Notes under the pieces: model-generated
Databases searched by the model: none
Seen by the model: the letters and a program-made list of their open reading frames with translations, nothing else
What the model was told of the DNA's origin: nothing
Translations under genes and position numbers: made by a program
Assembly (NCBI RefSeq): GCF_937997535.1
Contig: NZ_CALKTT010000097.1
Span: 1-15,711, forward strand
Direction of reading: 5' to 3'
From: an uncultured Campylobacter sp.
GTDB taxonomy: Bacteria > Campylobacterota > Campylobacteria > Campylobacterales > Campylobacteraceae
Length of the DNA stretch: 15,711 bases
Shown here: positions 13,910 through 15,711 of the stretch, one piece after another
How positions within the stretch are numbered: the first letter of the stretch is position 1
How the letters are laid out: each line of letters starts with the position of its first letter

Positions 13910-14908
13910 CTACCGCCATACCAGCCCCTCGTAAGGCACGCCTTCACAGACGTATTTTTTAATCTGATTTGCCTCGCGACGGATGATTTGACGCCAGGTT
14001 AGGTTCTGTCCCGCTACATTTGCGCAAGATGATAGTTTCTCGATCATTTTTAGCTCGATCTTTTGCACCGCTTCTCGACCGAATCGAATACGCCCCGCGT
14101 CCGTTTCAAAATCTTTTGCCGTAATCTCGCGCTTGTTTAACATTCCAAAAATTAATCTATCGCCTAAAATAGGCTTAAAAATCTCTGCAAGATCTAGATG
14201 CAGACTTAGCGCACGGTAGTTTGGCTCGTGTAAAAAGCCGATGCGCGGATCAAGCTCGGTTTTGTAAATTTCGCTGAGGCAGACGCTATAAATACGCGTA
14301 TTTACATAGCTAATGAGGGCATTAATTTTATCTGCCGGCGGGCGTTTGGAGCGCGTCGTAAATTTAAAACTGCGCTGATCCTCGATGATTTCGTTCCAGG
14401 CCGCGAAATACTGCTTGGCAAAGCCGCCTTCCACCGCCATTACCGCTGCTATGTCGCAGGCGCGCGCTAGAGCATCCAGATGCGGCGCAGTATCGAGCGA
14501 GACGCCGTAAGCCTTGTAATTAATGGCTGCATTTAAGATGCGAGCGCGAGTAATCTCGCGAGTGATAAAAAGGCGCTTAGAAAGATCATCAAAAGCCCGC
14601 AGCTGCGCCAAAAGTACAAAGCCGCTTTTGTTTACAGAATTTGAAGTATTCGGGAAAAAACTGCCGCGGAAGCTCTGATAGGCGCTAAAAATATGCAACA
14701 AAATGTTATTATCAGCCAAAAACGCCATAGCATAAGTGTCAAGCTCTACCCGCGCCAAAATATAAATTTCATCAATTGCGTTAATCGGCAAAATTTTACT
14801 AGCTAAAATTCCGCCCTCGTCGTTAAATTTATCGAAATATAGATTATTATCTTTGCGGCGCAATCGGCCGGAGCTCAAAATAAAATGCGTGCGATCCGAT
14901 TTTTGCAT
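13910..14908 (-). CDS. cas1: CRISPR-associated endonuclease Cas1 (type I-B-like)
   Basis: This 332-residue Cas1 is the integrase that, with Cas2, inserts new spacers at the leader end of the array. It has an N-terminal beta domain (about 8-85) and a C-terminal all-helical catalytic domain. Expected metal ligands are visible: Glu160 in AVEGGFAKQYF, His227 in GFLHEPNYR, and Asp239 or Glu242 in LDLAEIFKPILGDRLIF. The HEP and LDLAEIFKP patterns fit the Cas1 subgroup seen with type I-B. Length is typical. AAGGA lies 6 nt before the ATG. It follows cas2 by 16 nt and is the last gene of the visible operon, with the array about 390 nt downstream. Confidence 0.95.
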   Translation of the reverse strand: MQKSDRTHFILSSGRLRRKDNNLYFDKFNDEGGILASKILPINAIDEIYILARVELDTYAMAFLADNNILLHIFSAYQSFRGSFFPNTSNSVNKSGFVLLAQLRAFDDLSKRLFITREITRARILNAAINYKAYGVSLDTAPHLDALARACDIAAVMAVEGGFAKQYFAAWNEIIEDQRSFKFTTRSKRPPADKINALISYVNTRIYSVCLSEIYKTELDPRIGFLHEPNYRALSLHLDLAEIFKPILGDRLIFGMLNKREITAKDFETDAGRIRFGREAVQKIELKMIEKLSSCANVAGQNLTWRQIIRREANQIKKYVCEGVPYEGLVWR

Positions 14909-14924
14909 ACTTTATCCTTAAATT

Positions 14925-15203
14925 TTAGCTGAAAATCGCTTCGTTTTTATCGCGTCCGATGACTAGGCGCTGTGAATATTTGAGTGAATTAAAAGTATAA
15001 ATTACCACCGAATCAAGCCTATTAGAACATTCTTTTTGCAAAATCGTCATTAATTTTTTAAGATCGCTCGCTCTGATTTCACCCTCAAAAACGCTGAATT
15101 GCACGCGAGGCAGAAACTTCTCGACCGCCTTGCGGACGCGCGCAGCGTTATTTTTCTCCTTTTCGTCGCTGCTTGAAATATCGTAAAATAAAATAGCATA
15201 CAT
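14925..15203 (-). CDS. cas2: CRISPR-associated endoribonuclease Cas2
   Basis: This 92-residue protein is Cas2, the structural partner of Cas1 in the spacer integration complex. It begins MYAILFYDISSS, the usual first beta strand with the conserved Asp near residue 8, and has the ferredoxin-like pattern with FSVFEGEI and RLDSVVIYTF. I choose the ATG at 15201-15203 because AGGAG lies 6 nt upstream and the protein then starts at the canonical first strand. The ATG at 15221 would add six residues and overlap cas4 by 10 nt. It follows cas4 by 8 nt and precedes cas1, an order different from the common cas4-cas1-cas2. Confidence 0.93.
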   Translation of the reverse strand: MYAILFYDISSSDEKEKNNAARVRKAVEKFLPRVQFSVFEGEIRASDLKKLMTILQKECSNRLDSVVIYTFNSLKYSQRLVIGRDKNEAIFS

Positions 15204-15211
15204 TCTATCTC

Positions 15212-15709
15212 CTAAATGCAATAATCACGATAAGCGCAACTCTCGCAAATCTTTTGCGGGCTAAATTTAGGCGGCTTTGGCTCGTTTACAAGGGCGGCGA
15301 TGCTGTTTAGAATTGTTTCGATTTTAGTGAAATTTTCGGCATTATCCTCAATGGCTATGACGGTTTTGCCGCTAATTAGCTTGCCTTTCACCTCTCTTAA
15401 ATTTAAGCCCGTTTTTAAAAGATAGATATAAAAAAGCAGCTGCATCTTGCCTGCTTCTGGATTTTTTAGGCTCTTTTTATATTCGGTGATGAGATAATGT
15501 CTGCGCTGCTTGGAAAGCTTATCAAATTTCAAATTTGAAAATGCGAATTCCTGCAAACCGTTCTCTTTGATATCCGCTAGCGCCTTGCCCATCAGCACGT
15601 TTTTATCTTCCTGATTGGCGTGAATATTGTGTGCGTAAAGCCACGCTTCGCGCTTACAGGTGACGTAATAATTCACAAGCGTGCCGGTGATTTGGTCTTT
15701 GCAAAACAT
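15212..15709 (-). CDS. cas4: CRISPR-associated exonuclease Cas4
   Basis: This 165-residue protein is Cas4, a RecB-type nuclease that trims prespacers and selects their PAM and orientation. The four iron-sulfur cysteines are present: Cys18 (VTCKREAWL), Cys155, Cys158 and Cys164 (CESCAYRDYC). Nuclease residues are Asp63 (LKFDKL), Glu76 and Lys78 (TEYKKS) and Gln90 (MQLLFYIYLLK). The usual His of the G-x-x-x-H-E motif is replaced: residues 41-46 read GKALAD. The start at 15709 is 2 nt from the window edge, so its ribosome binding site is not visible and the gene could begin further upstream. It is the first visible gene of the cas4-cas2-cas1 group. Confidence 0.9.
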   Translation of the reverse strand: MFCKDQITGTLVNYYVTCKREAWLYAHNIHANQEDKNVLMGKALADIKENGLQEFAFSNLKFDKLSKQRRHYLITEYKKSLKNPEAGKMQLLFYIYLLKTGLNLREVKGKLISGKTVIAIEDNAENFTKIETILNSIAALVNEPKPPKFSPQKICESCAYRDYCI

Positions 15710-15711
15710 TA

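Noticed and set aside
11578..15711. Insertion sequence or transposon in the CRISPR island
   Set aside because: No transposase-like ORF, terminal inverted repeats or target duplications were seen.
1..15711. tRNA, rRNA or riboswitch
   Set aside because: I saw no cloverleaf-like, rRNA-like or known riboswitch-like sequence by reading; a covariance-model search was not possible.

Overview
The window looks like chromosomal DNA of a Campylobacter, probably one of the oral, higher-GC species (C. gracilis, C. showae, C. rectus type). I infer this from the gene order mrdA – membrane protein – engB – lptA – lptC – kdsC, which follows the C. jejuni Cj0652-Cj0647 order as I remember it, from the AAATTT-rich intergenic DNA, and from protein-level similarity. 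No search was run.

Layout. Positions 1-56 hold the N-terminus of an unidentified leftward gene. Positions 57-418 hold degenerate tandem repeats. From 8547 down to 419 nearly everything reads leftward: hisB; a three-gene unit (4-TM protein, 45-residue TM protein, membrane-tethered PstS-like protein); then an envelope cluster of kdsC, lptC, lptA, engB, an argA-like acetyltransferase, a small membrane protein and mrdA. This cluster links LPS/LOS core sugar synthesis (KdsC), LPS transport (LptC, LptA), ribosome assembly (EngB) and elongation-type peptidoglycan synthesis (PBP2). dsbD (8596-10566, leftward) and ppk2 (10675-11577, rightward) diverge from one short intergenic region.

The right third (11578-15711) is a CRISPR-Cas island, probably type I-B. 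It has an operon end cas4-cas2-cas1 (leftward), a short array with three identical 30-bp repeats plus one degenerate terminal repeat (13297-13523), and a decayed array (11706-11988) whose two halves point outward from a palindromic hybrid repeat. Between the arrays are a small HTH gene, possibly leaderless, a 44-codon ORF coupled to it, and another possible 45-codon ORF on the other strand. The interference genes (cas3, cas5, cas7, cas8, cas6) would lie beyond the right edge.

Two observations stand out. First, the decayed CRISPR array is bidirectional and built around a palindromic repeat. Second, three conserved proteins (ArgA-like, EngB, DsbD) carry long in-frame low-complexity segments rich in Ser/Asn/Ala/Asp. 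In ArgA and EngB these interrupt a normally compact fold at a predicted loop.
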